Positions 9,125 through 19,200 of a stretch of 64,000 nt of DNA are shown in pieces; the first letter of the stretch is position 1; the number at the start of each line of letters is the position of its first letter. This DNA is from Aminobacter ciceronei. Lineage in GTDB: Bacteria > Pseudomonadota > Alphaproteobacteria > Rhizobiales > Rhizobiaceae. The translations under genes were made by a program, and so were the position numbers. The notes below the pieces were generated by a model. It did no database searches, was not told the DNA's origin, and saw only the letters and a program-made list of their open reading frames with translations. The stretch lies in assembly GCF_014138625.1 (NCBI RefSeq), contig NZ_JACJHY010000010.1, positions 124,001 to 188,000 on the forward strand. The letters are read 5' to 3'.

Positions 9125-10348
9125 ATGAGCGTCGACACGAGAATTCTGGTGGCAGGCACCGGACCCGTGGGGTTGATATCAGCCCTCGCCTTTGCCAAGG
9201 CCGGCTTCAGCGTCGTGCTTGCCGGACCGCCGGCCCGGACCGACGATGGCCGCACCACAGCTCTGATGGTCCCGGCGCTGAAGTTCCTGGCCACGCTCGG
9301 CATGCTCGATTCGCTCGAGCCAGATGCTGCTCCCCTCAAGGTGATGCGCATCATCGACGGCACGTCGCGGCTGATCCGCAGTCCGATGGTCACCTTCCGC
9401 GCCGGCGAGATCGGCGAAGAGCATTTTGGGCTGAACTTCCAGAACCGCGTCTTCAATGCAGTCCTGGAAAAGGCGGTCGAAGCCCATTCGGGAATCGAGT
9501 GGCGCCGCGCCATGGTCGACAACTGGACCCTTGAGCCCGGCAAGGTGATTGCCACACTATCGGACGGCACGTTGGTTGAAGCGCCATTGGCGGTTGCCGC
9601 CGATGGCAGGAATTCACCGGCCCGCCAGGCCGCCGGCATTTCGGCCTCAGCGCAGTCGCTGCCACAGGCCGCTCTGGTGCTGAATTTCGTCCACAGTCGT
9701 GACCACGCCTTCACCTCGACCGAATTCCACACCGAAACCGGGCCATTCACCCAAGTGCCGCTACCCGGCCGCCGCTCAAGCCTCGTCTGGGTGCTCAGAC
9801 CCGAAACCGCCAAGGAATTCGCCAGCGTCGGCGACGATGCGCTGTCGCAACGTGTCGAGCAGCAGATGCAGTCGATGCTCGGCCGCGTCACGATCGAGGG
9901 CGGACGCCAGATATACCCTTTGTCGACATCCTTGCCGCGGCGCTTCGCCCAGAACCGCATCGCCCTGGTCGGCGAAGCAGCGCATGTGTTTCCGCCGATC
10001 GGCGCGCAAGGGCTCAATCTCGGCATCAGGGATATCGACCAACTCGTTGAAACGGCAGCCAAACATCGCGACGATTCCGGGGCTCCAGAAGCGCTGGCAG
10101 CCTATGATGCCGCACGGCGTCCCGACATTGTTGCCCGCACCAGCGCGGTGAACCTGCTCAACAGGTCGCTGTTGTCCGACATGCTGCCGGCGCAGCTGGC
10201 GCGCAGCGCCGGCCTCAACGTTCTCGGCGTCTTCTCGCCACTCCGTGCCTTCTTCATGCGCGAAGGCCTGCGCCCGGGTAGCGGCTTTTCCTCGGCCGTC
10301 GCCGGGCTTCGTTCGCCGCGCCGCGGCGGCGATGCTGCCACCGACTGA
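9125..10348 (+). CDS. UbiH/UbiF-family FAD-dependent aromatic hydroxylase
   Basis: A 407-residue flavoprotein monooxygenase of the UbiH/Coq6 family, which hydroxylates the ring of ubiquinone precursors. The start MSVDTRILVAGTGPVGLISALAFAKAG has the dinucleotide-binding GxGxxG-type fold at residues 10-25. The second FAD motif is RIALVGEAAHVFPPIGAQGLNLGIRDI near residues 280-306, with E instead of the usual D in the GD motif. The middle segment AADGRNSPAR is the DG motif. The ATG at 9125 was chosen because it gives the standard N-terminus; upstream in-frame codons encode no family sequence. It converges with the AEC transporter gene with only a 2-base gap. Confidence 0.88.
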   Translation: MSVDTRILVAGTGPVGLISALAFAKAGFSVVLAGPPARTDDGRTTALMVPALKFLATLGMLDSLEPDAAPLKVMRIIDGTSRLIRSPMVTFRAGEIGEEHFGLNFQNRVFNAVLEKAVEAHSGIEWRRAMVDNWTLEPGKVIATLSDGTLVEAPLAVAADGRNSPARQAAGISASAQSLPQAALVLNFVHSRDHAFTSTEFHTETGPFTQVPLPGRRSSLVWVLRPETAKEFASVGDDALSQRVEQQMQSMLGRVTIEGGRQIYPLSTSLPRRFAQNRIALVGEAAHVFPPIGAQGLNLGIRDIDQLVETAAKHRDDSGAPEALAAYDAARRPDIVARTSAVNLLNRSLLSDMLPAQLARSAGLNVLGVFSPLRAFFMREGLRPGSGFSSAVAGLRSPRRGGDAATD

Positions 10349-10350
10349 GC

Positions 10351-11313
10351 TTAAGGAAAGAGATCCGGCGGCAAAATGCCGTGCTGGATCGCGTAAAGCA
10401 GCCCGGTCACCGTCAAGACAGACAGACAGGTGGTGACCAGCACGCTGGCCGAAGCCCGCTCAACCCAGACGCCATATTGCTGGGCGATGACGAAGACATT
10501 GGTCGCCGTCGGCAATGCCGCCATGAGCATGGCCGAGAACAGCCAGACCGGCTCGAAATTGCCAACCCAGCTCAGCACGACGTAGCACAGCAGCGGATGC
10601 AGGATCAGCTTGAGCAGCGCGATCGGCACCATCTCATGCGGCACCCGCTTCAACGGCCGCAAGGCCAGCGTCACGCCCATGGCAAACAATGCGCAGGGTG
10701 CTGCCGCCCGCGACAGATATTCAAGGAAGCGTTCGACAGGCAGGGGCGGCCGGAATTCGACATAGGCCGCGAGCACGCCGATCGCCGTTGCAACGATGAA
10801 CGGATGAAAGGCGATCTTCTTGACCACGTCCAGAGCAACGCTCATCGGCGAGCGCGGCTCGTCGCCGGCCAGCGCCATCATCATTGGTGCTACGGTGAAA
10901 TGCATGATGTTTTCGAAACAGAAGATCAGTGCGACTGGAACCGCCGCCTCCTCGCCGAAGGCCAGCAGCGCCAGACCTGGGCCCATGTAGCCGATATTGC
11001 CATAGGCCGACGCCAGCCCCTTGATCGTCGATTCGGCGATCTCGCCGCGCCCTCGGATGCAGGAGGCCGTAAACATCAGCATGAAGATGACGAAGGTCGA
11101 GAACACCGCGCCTGATATGTAGCCCCATTCGGTCAGCCGCTCGAACGGCGTCTTGGCCAGCAGCTGGAAAAACAGCGCCGGCAGGGCGACATAAACGATG
11201 AAGGTCGTCATCCAGCCGAGCGCTTCCAGCGGCTGCCGGGTGATCCGGGCAACGACGAAACCCATGAAGATCAGCCCGAAAAAGGGCAAGACCAGACCGA
11301 TCACCTCAGACAT
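10351..11313 (-). CDS. AEC (auxin efflux carrier) family transporter
   Basis: A 320-residue inner-membrane protein with about ten hydrophobic segments in two repeats, as in the AEC family (MleN/YwkB/MdcF type), whose members export or import organic acids. The motif GLASAYGNIGYMGPGLALLAFG near residues 97-119 is the conserved N/G-rich broken helix of the first repeat, and AALPTATNVFVIAQQYGV near 270-290 is the matching element of the second. The substrate is not predictable. It ends 2 bases from the convergent hydroxylase gene. Confidence 0.85.
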   Translation of the reverse strand: MSEVIGLVLPFFGLIFMGFVVARITRQPLEALGWMTTFIVYVALPALFFQLLAKTPFERLTEWGYISGAVFSTFVIFMLMFTASCIRGRGEIAESTIKGLASAYGNIGYMGPGLALLAFGEEAAVPVALIFCFENIMHFTVAPMMMALAGDEPRSPMSVALDVVKKIAFHPFIVATAIGVLAAYVEFRPPLPVERFLEYLSRAAAPCALFAMGVTLALRPLKRVPHEMVPIALLKLILHPLLCYVVLSWVGNFEPVWLFSAMLMAALPTATNVFVIAQQYGVWVERASASVLVTTCLSVLTVTGLLYAIQHGILPPDLFP

Positions 11314-11580
11314 CGGCGCTTTCCCGCTTCTCGTGCTGGAAAAGGCGCGTTCGCCGCCTGGCGGGCAACGGATGCGCGATGGAGCATTGCTACCAGCCGG
11401 TATCGTGCCGCCGGACCGGCCGTCAAGCCGCTATGCCATTGAAATGGCTGCCTTGCTGCGCCAAATAGGAACTTGGAAGGGCGCGATTGGCAGGGCCAGT
11501 AGGTCTTATCGACCTCGAACGTGTCCTAAGCGATTGAAAGCGCGTGTGAATTGGCAACTCTTACGCGGTGCAGGTGATCC

Positions 11581-11904
11581 ATGAAGACGGCAAAATTCTC
11601 GATCGGACAGGTGGTGCGCCACCGGGTCTTCCCGTTCCGGGGCGTGATCTTCGATGTCGACCCCGAATTCGCCAACACCGAGGAGTGGTACGACGCGATC
11701 CCCGCCGCCGTGCGCCCGCGGCGTGACCAGCCCTTCTATCACCTCCTCGCAGAGAATGCGGAGACCGAATACGTCGCCTATGTCTCCGAGCAAAACCTGC
11801 TCGAGGACAGCTCCGGCGAGCCGGTGCGGCATCCGCAGGTCGGTGAGTTTTTCGACAAGACAGCGGACGGTCACTACGCCCCCAAGGCGCGTAGCAGCCA
11901 CTAG
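11581..11904 (+). CDS. hspQ: Heat shock protein HspQ / hemimethylated DNA-binding family
   Basis: A 107-residue protein of the YccV/HspQ family, known in E. coli as a Lon-associated specificity factor and as a hemimethylated oriC-binding protein. The family core is complete: KFSIGQVVRHRVFPFRGVIFDVDPEF near residues 5-30, DQPFYHLL and EYVAYVSEQNL near 48-75, and VRHPQVGEFF near 80-90. The length is normal. A strong bidirectional terminator follows 22 bases after the stop. Confidence 0.93.
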   Translation: MKTAKFSIGQVVRHRVFPFRGVIFDVDPEFANTEEWYDAIPAAVRPRRDQPFYHLLAENAETEYVAYVSEQNLLEDSSGEPVRHPQVGEFFDKTADGHYAPKARSSH

Positions 11905-11925
11905 ACGCAACCAGTTGATATGCAA

Positions 11926-11957
11926 CAAAAAAGCGGGGCCTAAACCCCGCTTTTTTT
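11926..11957. terminator. Bidirectional Rho-independent terminator between hspQ and the IalB-like gene
   Basis: AAAAAAGCGGGG, a short CCTAAA loop and CCCCGCTTTTTTT form a perfect 6-bp GC stem flanked by A and T runs on both sides. It can end both the plus-strand hspQ transcript and the minus-strand IalB transcript. Confidence 0.92.
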
Positions 11958-11979
11958 CAGTTCAGTACGGTCAGGTCGA

Positions 11980-12612
11980 TCAGTTGGCCGTCTTGGCCTT
12001 GTCCTGTTCTTCCTTGAGCTTCTTGGCGAAGTCCTCGTTGTTCTTCGACACGAACTCCTGGAGCTTCTTCTGGCGGTCTTCCAGGTCCGACTGCTTCAGC
12101 GGCTCGCCATCGAAGGCGCCGGTGAATCCCGACAGCGAAACCTTGATCGGGTTCGGCTGGTTCTGGAAGTTGATCGAGGTCAGGGTCAGGTCGGTGCCCT
12201 TCTTGAACGAGCCGACGAGCGCGTCGGTCAGGGCGATCTCGGCCACGCAGCGGTCCGGGAAGCAGATCACGTATTCCAGCTTCTGGGCCTTGGCGCCATC
12301 GACCTGCAGGCCGATTCCCGGAGGGATGAGGCGGCCGCTCGGCACGGTGACCTGGAACACCTTGCGGTTGACCTTGCCCTTGAGCTCGATCATCGAGATG
12401 CCGGTGACCAGCTGGCCGTTGCTCGCGGTCAGGATGTTCTGCACGTTGCAGATATCGACGTCAGCCTGCTTGGAACAGGCCTTGAACCAGCCCTGCGGCA
12501 CCTGCTGCTGCTGCGCAGCGGCCGGCGCGAGGCCCGACGCCAGCAGACCGGCAACGCCAGCCGCCAAGGCCGACAGGCGGAGACCGTCGAATTTCTGGCT
12601 CGTCATCTTCAT
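11980..12612 (-). CDS. Invasion-associated locus B (IalB) family secreted protein
   Basis: A 210-residue exported protein of the IalB family, named for a Bartonella factor needed for erythrocyte invasion but widespread in Rhizobiales with unknown function. A long signal peptide covers residues 1-33 (ends LAPAAAQ). The core is typical: GWFKACSKQADVDICNVQNIL with two cysteines near residues 42-55, then IPPGIGLQVDGAKAQKLEYVICFPDRCVAEIAL with another pair near 118-124. The C-terminus is a charged helix rich in K and E (residues 175-210). The ATG at 12612 gives MKM; the second ATG at 12606 is equally possible. Confidence 0.88.
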   Translation of the reverse strand: MKMTSQKFDGLRLSALAAGVAGLLASGLAPAAAQQQQVPQGWFKACSKQADVDICNVQNILTASNGQLVTGISMIELKGKVNRKVFQVTVPSGRLIPPGIGLQVDGAKAQKLEYVICFPDRCVAEIALTDALVGSFKKGTDLTLTSINFQNQPNPIKVSLSGFTGAFDGEPLKQSDLEDRQKKLQEFVSKNNEDFAKKLKEEQDKAKTAN

Positions 12613-12839
12613 GAATTCCTCTCAAACAATCCCGGAACCGGCCCTAGCCGTGTGTCGACGCTACCTGTTGGGCAAATGAGGCAACAGCATGACTTCGCCG
12701 CGCGTGTTACACTGCCGCGAGCCGCGAATCCAGCCTGTTTCCATGCATTTCTTGTGCCTTGAGCCAGCATGGACGGGCCACATACGCCTGCGCTACGCTT
12801 CGAATCATCAAAGCTTCCCCGAATTCGTGGAGAATCGTC

Positions 12840-14660
12840 GTGAGACGCACTCTTTCGCTGCTGGTTGCCACCGCCGCCATCACAACTCTGGCGCCGCGCG
12901 CCGCTCTGGCCGAGCCCGTTCATGGCCTTTCCATGCATGGCACCCCTGCCCTGCCCGCCGATTTCAAGAACTTTCCCTACGCCAATCCCGACGCCCCCAA
13001 GGGCGGCAAGATCACCTACTGCGTCATCGGCAGCTTCGACAATCTCAACCCGTTCATCATCAAGAGCCTGCGCACCACCGCGCGCGGCATGATAGATACG
13101 ATCTACGGCAATCTCGTCTTCGAATCGCTGATGCAGCGCAGTGCCGACGAGGCCTTCAGCATCTATGGCCTGACTGCCAAGTCGGTCAACATCGACCCCG
13201 AGCGCAAATGGATCGAGTTCCACCTCGACCCCAACGCCAAGTGGTCGGACGGCCAGCAGATCACGCCCGACGATGTCATCTTCACCTATGAGGTCTTCAC
13301 CGAAAAGGGACGCCCGCCCTACAGCGACCGCATGGCCAAGATCGAGAAGATCGAAAAGACCGGGGACAACAGCGTCCGCTTCAACTTCAATGACAAGGCC
13401 GACCGCGAATTCCCACTGATCATCGCGCTGACGCCGATCGTGCCCAAACACGCCTTCTCCAAGGACACGTTCGACCAGACCACACTGAAACCGCTCGTCG
13501 GCAGCGGCCCTTATACGGTTGCCGAAGTGAAGCCCGGCGAGCGCATCGTCTTCAAGCGCAATCCCGAATATTGGGCACGCGACATCCCGTCCAAGCGCGG
13601 CTTCGATAATTACGACCAGATCACCATCGAGTATTTCCTCAACGCCGCTGCCCAGTTTGAGGCGTTCAAGAAGGGCATCTGCGACACCTTCACCGAGGCC
13701 GATCCGGTCAAGCGCGCACGTGGCTTCGATTTCCCTGCCTTCAAGAACGGCGACATCGTCGCCGAGACCTTCAAGAGCGGCCTTCCGCCTGTCGTCACCG
13801 GCTTCATGTTCAACACCCGGCTGGCGAAATTCGCCAACCCTGAGGTTCGCCAGGCGCTCGGCATGCTTTACGACTTCGAATGGGCCAACCGAAACCTGTT
13901 CGCCGGCAAGTATGAGCGCACCGTCAGCTATTGGCAGGGTTCGGAGCTTTCCGCCTTTGGCGTGCCGGCCAACGACAAGGAAAAGGCGCTGCTGGCGCCC
14001 TTCCCCGATGCGGTGCGCCCCGACATCATGGATGGCACATGGCGCCCACCTGTCACCGACGGCTCCGGTCAGGACCGCAAGGTGATGAAACAGGCATTCG
14101 AGCTGTTCAAGGCCGCCGGCTACACCTTGCAGGGCGGCAAGATGCTCGATGCACAAGGCGCGCCCTTCGCCTTCGAGATCCTGACTTCGTCCGAGGCCGA
14201 GCAGCGGCTTGCCGCGCTTTACCAGCGCACGCTGGAAAAGCTCGGTATCGCGGTCACCATCCGCGCGCTCGAAGCCGACCAGATTCAGTCACGCAAGCAG
14301 GCTTTCGAATTCGACGCGCTGATCGGCGTCACAGGCTTCACCGGGACCCTGTCGCCGGGCATCGAACAGATCGGGCGCTGGGGCTCGTCGTCGGCCCAGA
14401 AGCCTGGCTCATTCAATCTTGCCGGCGTTTCCAGCCCCGCCGTCGACGCAATGATCGACGCCATGCTCAAGGCGCGCGAGAAGGAAGATTTCGTGGCTGC
14501 GGTGCGTGCCCTCGACCGTCTCTTGATCTCCGGCAATTACATGGTGCCGTTCCAACACAACTCCGAGCAGTGGATCGCATTTGCGAAGAGACTAAAACAT
14601 CCGGAAAAAACACCCATATTTGGCTATCAGTTGCCGGTCTGGTGGAGTCAGGGCGGTTAA
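12840..14660 (+). CDS. Extracellular solute-binding protein, family 5 (peptide/YejA-like)
   Basis: A 606-residue periplasmic binding protein of the SBP_bac_5 family, which delivers oligopeptides or similar ligands to ABC importers. The GTG start at 12840 is preceded by GGAGA at a 7-base spacing and gives a signal peptide VRRTLSLLVATAAITTLAPRAALA. The mature protein begins with the YejA-like HGLSMHGTPALPADFKNFPYANPDAPKGG; the later WIEFHLDPNAKWSDGQQITPDDVIFTYEVF block is the SBP_bac_5 signature. No permease or ATPase gene is adjacent, so it is an orphan binding protein or works with subunits encoded elsewhere. A DsbA-like gene follows after 28 bases. Confidence 0.9.
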   Translation: MRRTLSLLVATAAITTLAPRAALAEPVHGLSMHGTPALPADFKNFPYANPDAPKGGKITYCVIGSFDNLNPFIIKSLRTTARGMIDTIYGNLVFESLMQRSADEAFSIYGLTAKSVNIDPERKWIEFHLDPNAKWSDGQQITPDDVIFTYEVFTEKGRPPYSDRMAKIEKIEKTGDNSVRFNFNDKADREFPLIIALTPIVPKHAFSKDTFDQTTLKPLVGSGPYTVAEVKPGERIVFKRNPEYWARDIPSKRGFDNYDQITIEYFLNAAAQFEAFKKGICDTFTEADPVKRARGFDFPAFKNGDIVAETFKSGLPPVVTGFMFNTRLAKFANPEVRQALGMLYDFEWANRNLFAGKYERTVSYWQGSELSAFGVPANDKEKALLAPFPDAVRPDIMDGTWRPPVTDGSGQDRKVMKQAFELFKAAGYTLQGGKMLDAQGAPFAFEILTSSEAEQRLAALYQRTLEKLGIAVTIRALEADQIQSRKQAFEFDALIGVTGFTGTLSPGIEQIGRWGSSSAQKPGSFNLAGVSSPAVDAMIDAMLKAREKEDFVAAVRALDRLLISGNYMVPFQHNSEQWIAFAKRLKHPEKTPIFGYQLPVWWSQGG

Positions 14661-14688
14661 TCGAACTGCTTGAGCTAAGGACTTTTCC

Positions 14689-15366
14689 ATGTCTGAACAG
14701 AACCGGATCACCATCGACGTCGTCTCGGATGTTGTCTGCCCGTGGTGTTTTCTTGGCATGAAGCGCCTCGAAAACGCCCTTGCCAGCCTGCCCGACATCA
14801 AGGCCGAGGTGCATTGGCGCCCGTTCCAGCTCGACCCGACGATCCCGCCCGAGGGCAAGGAACGCAAGGCCTACATGCTGGCGAAATTCTCGGACGAGAA
14901 CCGGTTGAAACAGGTCCACGCCAATCTGGTCTCGCTGGGTGCTGTCGAAGGCATCTCGTTCGACTTTGACGCCATCACGGTTGCGCCGAACACGCTCGAT
15001 GCCCACCGCCTCATCCGCTGGGCAGCGGCTTCGGGAGACGGCGTGCAGGACAAGCTCGCGCGTTTGCTGTTCAGCCTCTATTTCGAGCAGGGCAAGAACA
15101 TTGGTGACCACGCCGTGCTGGTCGAAGCAGCGCGTGAAGCCGGCATGGATACGGCGGTCGTTGAATCGCTGCTCGCCACCGACGCCGACCGCGACGACGT
15201 CACCAACGAGATCGTCACCGCCTCGCGCATGGGGATCACAGGCGTGCCCTGCTTCCTGCTCGACGGCAAATACGCGGTCATGGGCGCCCAGGACTCGGCC
15301 ACCCTTGCCGATGCCATTCGGCAAGTGGCAGCCGAAAAGGCTGCCGGCGAGCCGACGCTCAACTAA
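14689..15366 (+). CDS. DsbA-family (FrnE-like) thiol oxidoreductase
   Basis: A 225-residue thioredoxin-fold protein of the 2-hydroxychromene-2-carboxylate isomerase/DsbA superfamily, FrnE branch. The active-site motif CPWC lies at residues 18-21 (DVVSDVVCPWCFLGMKRLENAL), the helical insert covers residues about 65-175, and the cis-proline loop is GITGVPCFLLDGKYAVMGAQ near residues 180-200. There is no signal peptide, so it is cytoplasmic. An RNA terminator follows 44 bases downstream. Confidence 0.9.
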   Translation: MSEQNRITIDVVSDVVCPWCFLGMKRLENALASLPDIKAEVHWRPFQLDPTIPPEGKERKAYMLAKFSDENRLKQVHANLVSLGAVEGISFDFDAITVAPNTLDAHRLIRWAAASGDGVQDKLARLLFSLYFEQGKNIGDHAVLVEAAREAGMDTAVVESLLATDADRDDVTNEIVTASRMGITGVPCFLLDGKYAVMGAQDSATLADAIRQVAAEKAAGEPTLN

Positions 15367-15410
15367 GCCCGCCCGGCCGCTGCGCCGGTCGGTGTGATAC
15401 AATGTATCCA

Positions 15411-15444
15411 AAGCCCCCTTCGCTTCGGCGATCGGGGCTTTTTT
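15411..15444 (+). terminator. Rho-independent terminator after the DsbA-like gene
   Basis: AAGCCCC at 15411-15417 pairs with GGGGCTT at 15434-15440 around a 16-base loop that can fold further, followed by T6. Confidence 0.8.
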
Positions 15445-15532
15445 GGTGTTGGCGATAAGCAGTGCAAGCGATGGAGCGTCAGTGCCCATTGGGGCCGACA
15501 TCGGGGATCAATGGCTTCATGGACGCCACGGC

Positions 15533-16135
15533 ATGGAGCGGCCAAGGGCCTTGTGTGAATTCGCGACGACGCGTGAGCATGACATCCCTCGCCTGCTCAG
15601 GCCACTCTTGGCCAGAAACAGCAATTGGACTACGCAAGTAACCCCGATCGTTCGAGGCAATTTCCGCAATGAAAGACATAACTCCCGGCCCTACGTGGCC
15701 GAAGACTTTGCCGCCTGTCTGGCGATATTCGACAGCAACGTGCCGACCTTCTTTGCACCGGAAGAGCGCGCGGACATTTGCCAATTTCTGGAAAGCATCG
15801 CTACCGAAGGTTGGCCCTATCTGGTGCTCACACGCAGTGGGTCGGACATCGCCTGTGGCGGGCTGGCAGTCGAGCCAGAACGCAAGCGCGCCAGCTTGGC
15901 ATGGGGAATGGTCGACAGGGTGTTTCACGGACAGGGTCTGGGGACCAGATTGACGCAGGCCAGATTGGCGCAGGCACGCGCTATCCCTGGCATCGCAGAA
16001 CGGATCCTGGAAACCAGCCAACACACCCATGGCTTCTATGAGAAGTTCGGCTTCACCGCCTCGAGAGTCACGCCCGATGGTTTCGAGCCAGGGTTGGACC
16101 GCTGGAACATGACGTTGCGCCTTACGGACACCTGA
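15533..16135 (+). CDS. GNAT family N-acetyltransferase
   Basis: An acetyl-CoA-dependent acyltransferase of the GNAT fold, about 200 residues from the ATG used here. The recognisable domain begins at RPYVAEDFAACLAIFDSNVPTFF and holds motif A RVFHGQGLGTRLTQARLAQA (the Q/R-x-x-G-x-G acetyl-CoA pyrophosphate loop) and the late segment HTHGFYEKFGFTASRVTPDGF. The domain itself needs only about 150 residues, so the real start may lie further downstream at a non-ATG codon; upstream residues show no conservation I recognise. The substrate is unknown. It converges with mfd across a hairpin. Confidence 0.75.
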   Translation: MERPRALCEFATTREHDIPRLLRPLLARNSNWTTQVTPIVRGNFRNERHNSRPYVAEDFAACLAIFDSNVPTFFAPEERADICQFLESIATEGWPYLVLTRSGSDIACGGLAVEPERKRASLAWGMVDRVFHGQGLGTRLTQARLAQARAIPGIAERILETSQHTHGFYEKFGFTASRVTPDGFEPGLDRWNMTLRLTDT

Positions 16136-16153
16136 TCCAATCCAGCGGCTGCT

Positions 16154-16179
16154 CCGGCATCGCGCCCCTGCGATGCCGG
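16154..16179. other. Perfect 10-bp hairpin between convergent GNAT and mfd genes
   Basis: CCGGCATCGC (16154-16163) and GCGATGCCGG (16170-16179) form a perfect stem around a 6-base loop. It sits in the 68-base gap between two convergent stops. No T run follows on either strand, so it is a probable terminator or mRNA 3' end stabiliser of the kind common in GC-rich genomes. Confidence 0.6.
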
Positions 16180-16203
16180 TCCCTATCCCATGCGCACGGC
16201 ATC

Positions 16204-19200
16204 TCAAGCCGCCTGTTCGACCAACTTCGCCAGTTGCGTCATGATGACGGCCGAGCCGGCCAGGCGCTTTTCAGGGTTCGGCCAGTCGCGGGCGAACACC
16301 ACCGAGTGATCCGGCCTGATCTTGGCCAGCGAACCCTGCTCGGCGATGTAGCGCACCAGACCCGCCGGATTGGCAAACTCCTTCTTGCGGAACTGCACCA
16401 CCACGCCCTTCGGCCCGGCATCCAGCTTTTCAACATTGGCCTTGCGGCACAAAGCCTTGATGAAGACGATCTTGAGCAGGTGCTTGACCTCCTCCGGCAA
16501 CGGCCCGAAGCGGTCGATGAGCTCGGCGCCAAAACCGTCGATCTCCTCGGTGTTTTCGAGATCGCCAAGTCGACGGTAGAGCGCCAGTCTGAGCTGCAGG
16601 TCGGGCACATAGCCTTCCGGGATCATGACAGCCGTGCCGACAGCGATCAGCGGCGACCAGCCGGTGTCGATCGCCTCACCGCTGCCGCGCAGCTCGGCCA
16701 CTGCCTCTTCCAGCATCTGCTGGTAGAGCTCGAAGCCGACTTCCTTGATGTGGCCCGACTGCTCCTCGCCGAGGAGGTTGCCGGCGCCACGGATGTCGAG
16801 GTCGTGGCTGGCGAGCTGGAAGCCGGCGCCCAGAGTATCGAGCGACTGCAGCACCTTGAGCCTGCGGTCGGCGGTGGCAGTCAGCGTCCGGTTGGCGGGC
16901 AGCGTGAACAACGCATAGGCGCGCACCTTAGAGCGCCCGACGCGCCCACGCAGCTGATAGAGCTGCGCCAAGCCGAACATGTCGGCGCGGTGCACGATCA
17001 GCGTGTTTGCGGTCGGAATGTCTAGGCCCGATTCGACGATGGTCGTCGACAGCAGCACGTCGTACTGGCCGTCATAGAAGGCGTTCATGATGTCGTCGAG
17101 CTCGCCTGGCGGCATCTGGCCATGCGCCACCGCCACCTTCAATTCAGGCACCGATTCCTGCAGGAACTGATGAATTTCGGCGAGATCGGCGATGCGCGGC
17201 ACGACATAGAAGCTGTGGCCGCCGCGATAGCGCTCGCGCAGCAGCGTCTCGCGGATGACCAATGGGTCGAAGGGCGAGATGAAGCTGCGCACCGCCATGC
17301 GGTCGACCGGCGGCGTGGCGATCAGCGACAACTCGCGCACACCGGTCAGCGCCAGCTGCAGCGTGCGCGGGATCGGCGTCGCCGACAGCGTCAGCACGTG
17401 CACGTCGCTCTTCAGCTCCTTGAGCCGCTCCTTGTGCTTGACGCCGAAATGCTGCTCCTCGTCGATGATCAGCAGGCCGAGGTTCTTGAACTGTATCGAC
17501 GAGCCGAGCAGTGCATGTGTGCCGACGACGATGTCGACAGTACCGTCTGATATGCCTTGCTTGGTCTCGGCAAGTTCCTTGCTGCCGACGAGCCTGGAGG
17601 CCTGCCGCACCTTGACCGGCAGGCCGGCGAAACGCTGCGAGAAGGTCTTGAAATGTTGGCGCGACAACAAGGTCGTCGGCACCACGACCGCCACCTGGAA
17701 ACCTTCCATGGCGGCAATAAAGGCCGCGCGGAGGGCAACCTCGGTTTTTCCAAAGCCGACGTCGCCGCAGATCAGGCGGTCCATCGGCTTGCCGGCACCC
17801 AGGTCCTCCATCACTGAATCGATGGCGCTCTGCTGGTCGTCGGTCTCCTCATAGGGGAACCGCGCCGCGAATTCGCCATAGACGCCATCAGGCGGGTTCA
17901 TCGCGGGTGCTTCGCGCATATGCCGTTCGGCGGCAAGCTTGATCAGTTGCCCGGCCATCTCCAGCAGGCGCCGCTTGAGCTTGGCCTTGCGCGACTGCCA
18001 GGCGCCGCCGCCGAGCTTGTCGAGCTGGGCCTCGGCTGAGTCCGAGCCATAGCGCGACAGAAGCTCGATGTTTTCGACCGGCAGGAACAGCCGGCCGTCC
18101 GAGGCGTAGTGGATTTCGAGGCAGTCATGTGGCGCACCGGCCGCCTCGATTGTCTTGAGGCCGACAAAGCGGCCGATGCCGTGGTCGGCGTGGACGACGA
18201 TGTCGCCCGACGACAGCGACGCTGCCTCGGCGATGAAGTCGGCAGCGCGCTTGCGCTTCTTCGAGCGCCGGATCAGCCGGTCGCCGAGAATGTCTTGCTC
18301 GGCAACGACGACGAGGTCACCTGACTCGAAGCCGGCCTCGATCGGCAGCACCGCGAGGCCCGCTTCGCCCGGCTTCAGCGCCTCGACCTCGGCCATGTTC
18401 GCCACACGCTTGAGGTTGCCGAGCTCGTGCTCGTCGAGGATCTGCGTCAGCCGGTCGAGCGAGCCTTCGGTCCAGCCGGCGACAACGACGCGGCGCTTGG
18501 CCGCCCGCTGGTCGGCGATGTGCCGGGCCACCACGTCGAAGACGTTGGCGTTCGGGTCGGCGCGCTCCTCGGCAAAGCTGCGGCCGGCATGCGAACCGGC
18601 ATGCAGCACCTTGCGTCCGCTCGAAAACGGCGTGTCGAACGGCGTAAGCTCAGCATTGACCTGGTCGGCGAGCGCGGTGAACACCTCTTCGGGCGACAGA
18701 TACATCTGATCTGGCGCCACAGGCTTGTAGGGCACGGCATCTTTGAGCCCCTTGCCCTCGCCCTGCTTGCGGCGGGCCTCGTAGTGATCAAGGATCAGCG
18801 CATGGCGCTCGCCCAAAGCCTCGCGCGCCAGATGGTCGAACACCACAGGCGCGTCGGGCAGGTAGTCAAAGATCGTTTCGAGATGCGAGTAATAGAACGG
18901 CAGCCAGTGCTCCATGCCGGCAAAGCGCCTGCCTTCGCTGACCGCGGCGTACAGAGCATCGTCGCGCGACGGCGCGCCAAAGGCGTCGATGTAACTGCGG
19001 CGGAACTTGCTGATCGTTTCCGGCGTCAGCGCCACCTCGCTCATCGCCTGCAGTACCACCTGATTGCGGCTGCCCGTCGTGCGCTGGCTGGCGACGTCGA
19101 AGGCACGGATCGTCTCCAGCGTGTCACCGAAGAAGTCGAGGCGCAGCGCATCCGCGGCACCCGGCGCATATAGGTCGAGGATGCCGCCACGCACGGCGAA

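Noticed and set aside
12609-14156. A 515-codon minus-strand open frame opposite the solute-binding protein gene
   Set aside because: The plus-strand gene has signal peptide, start signal and family motifs; the antisense product has none.
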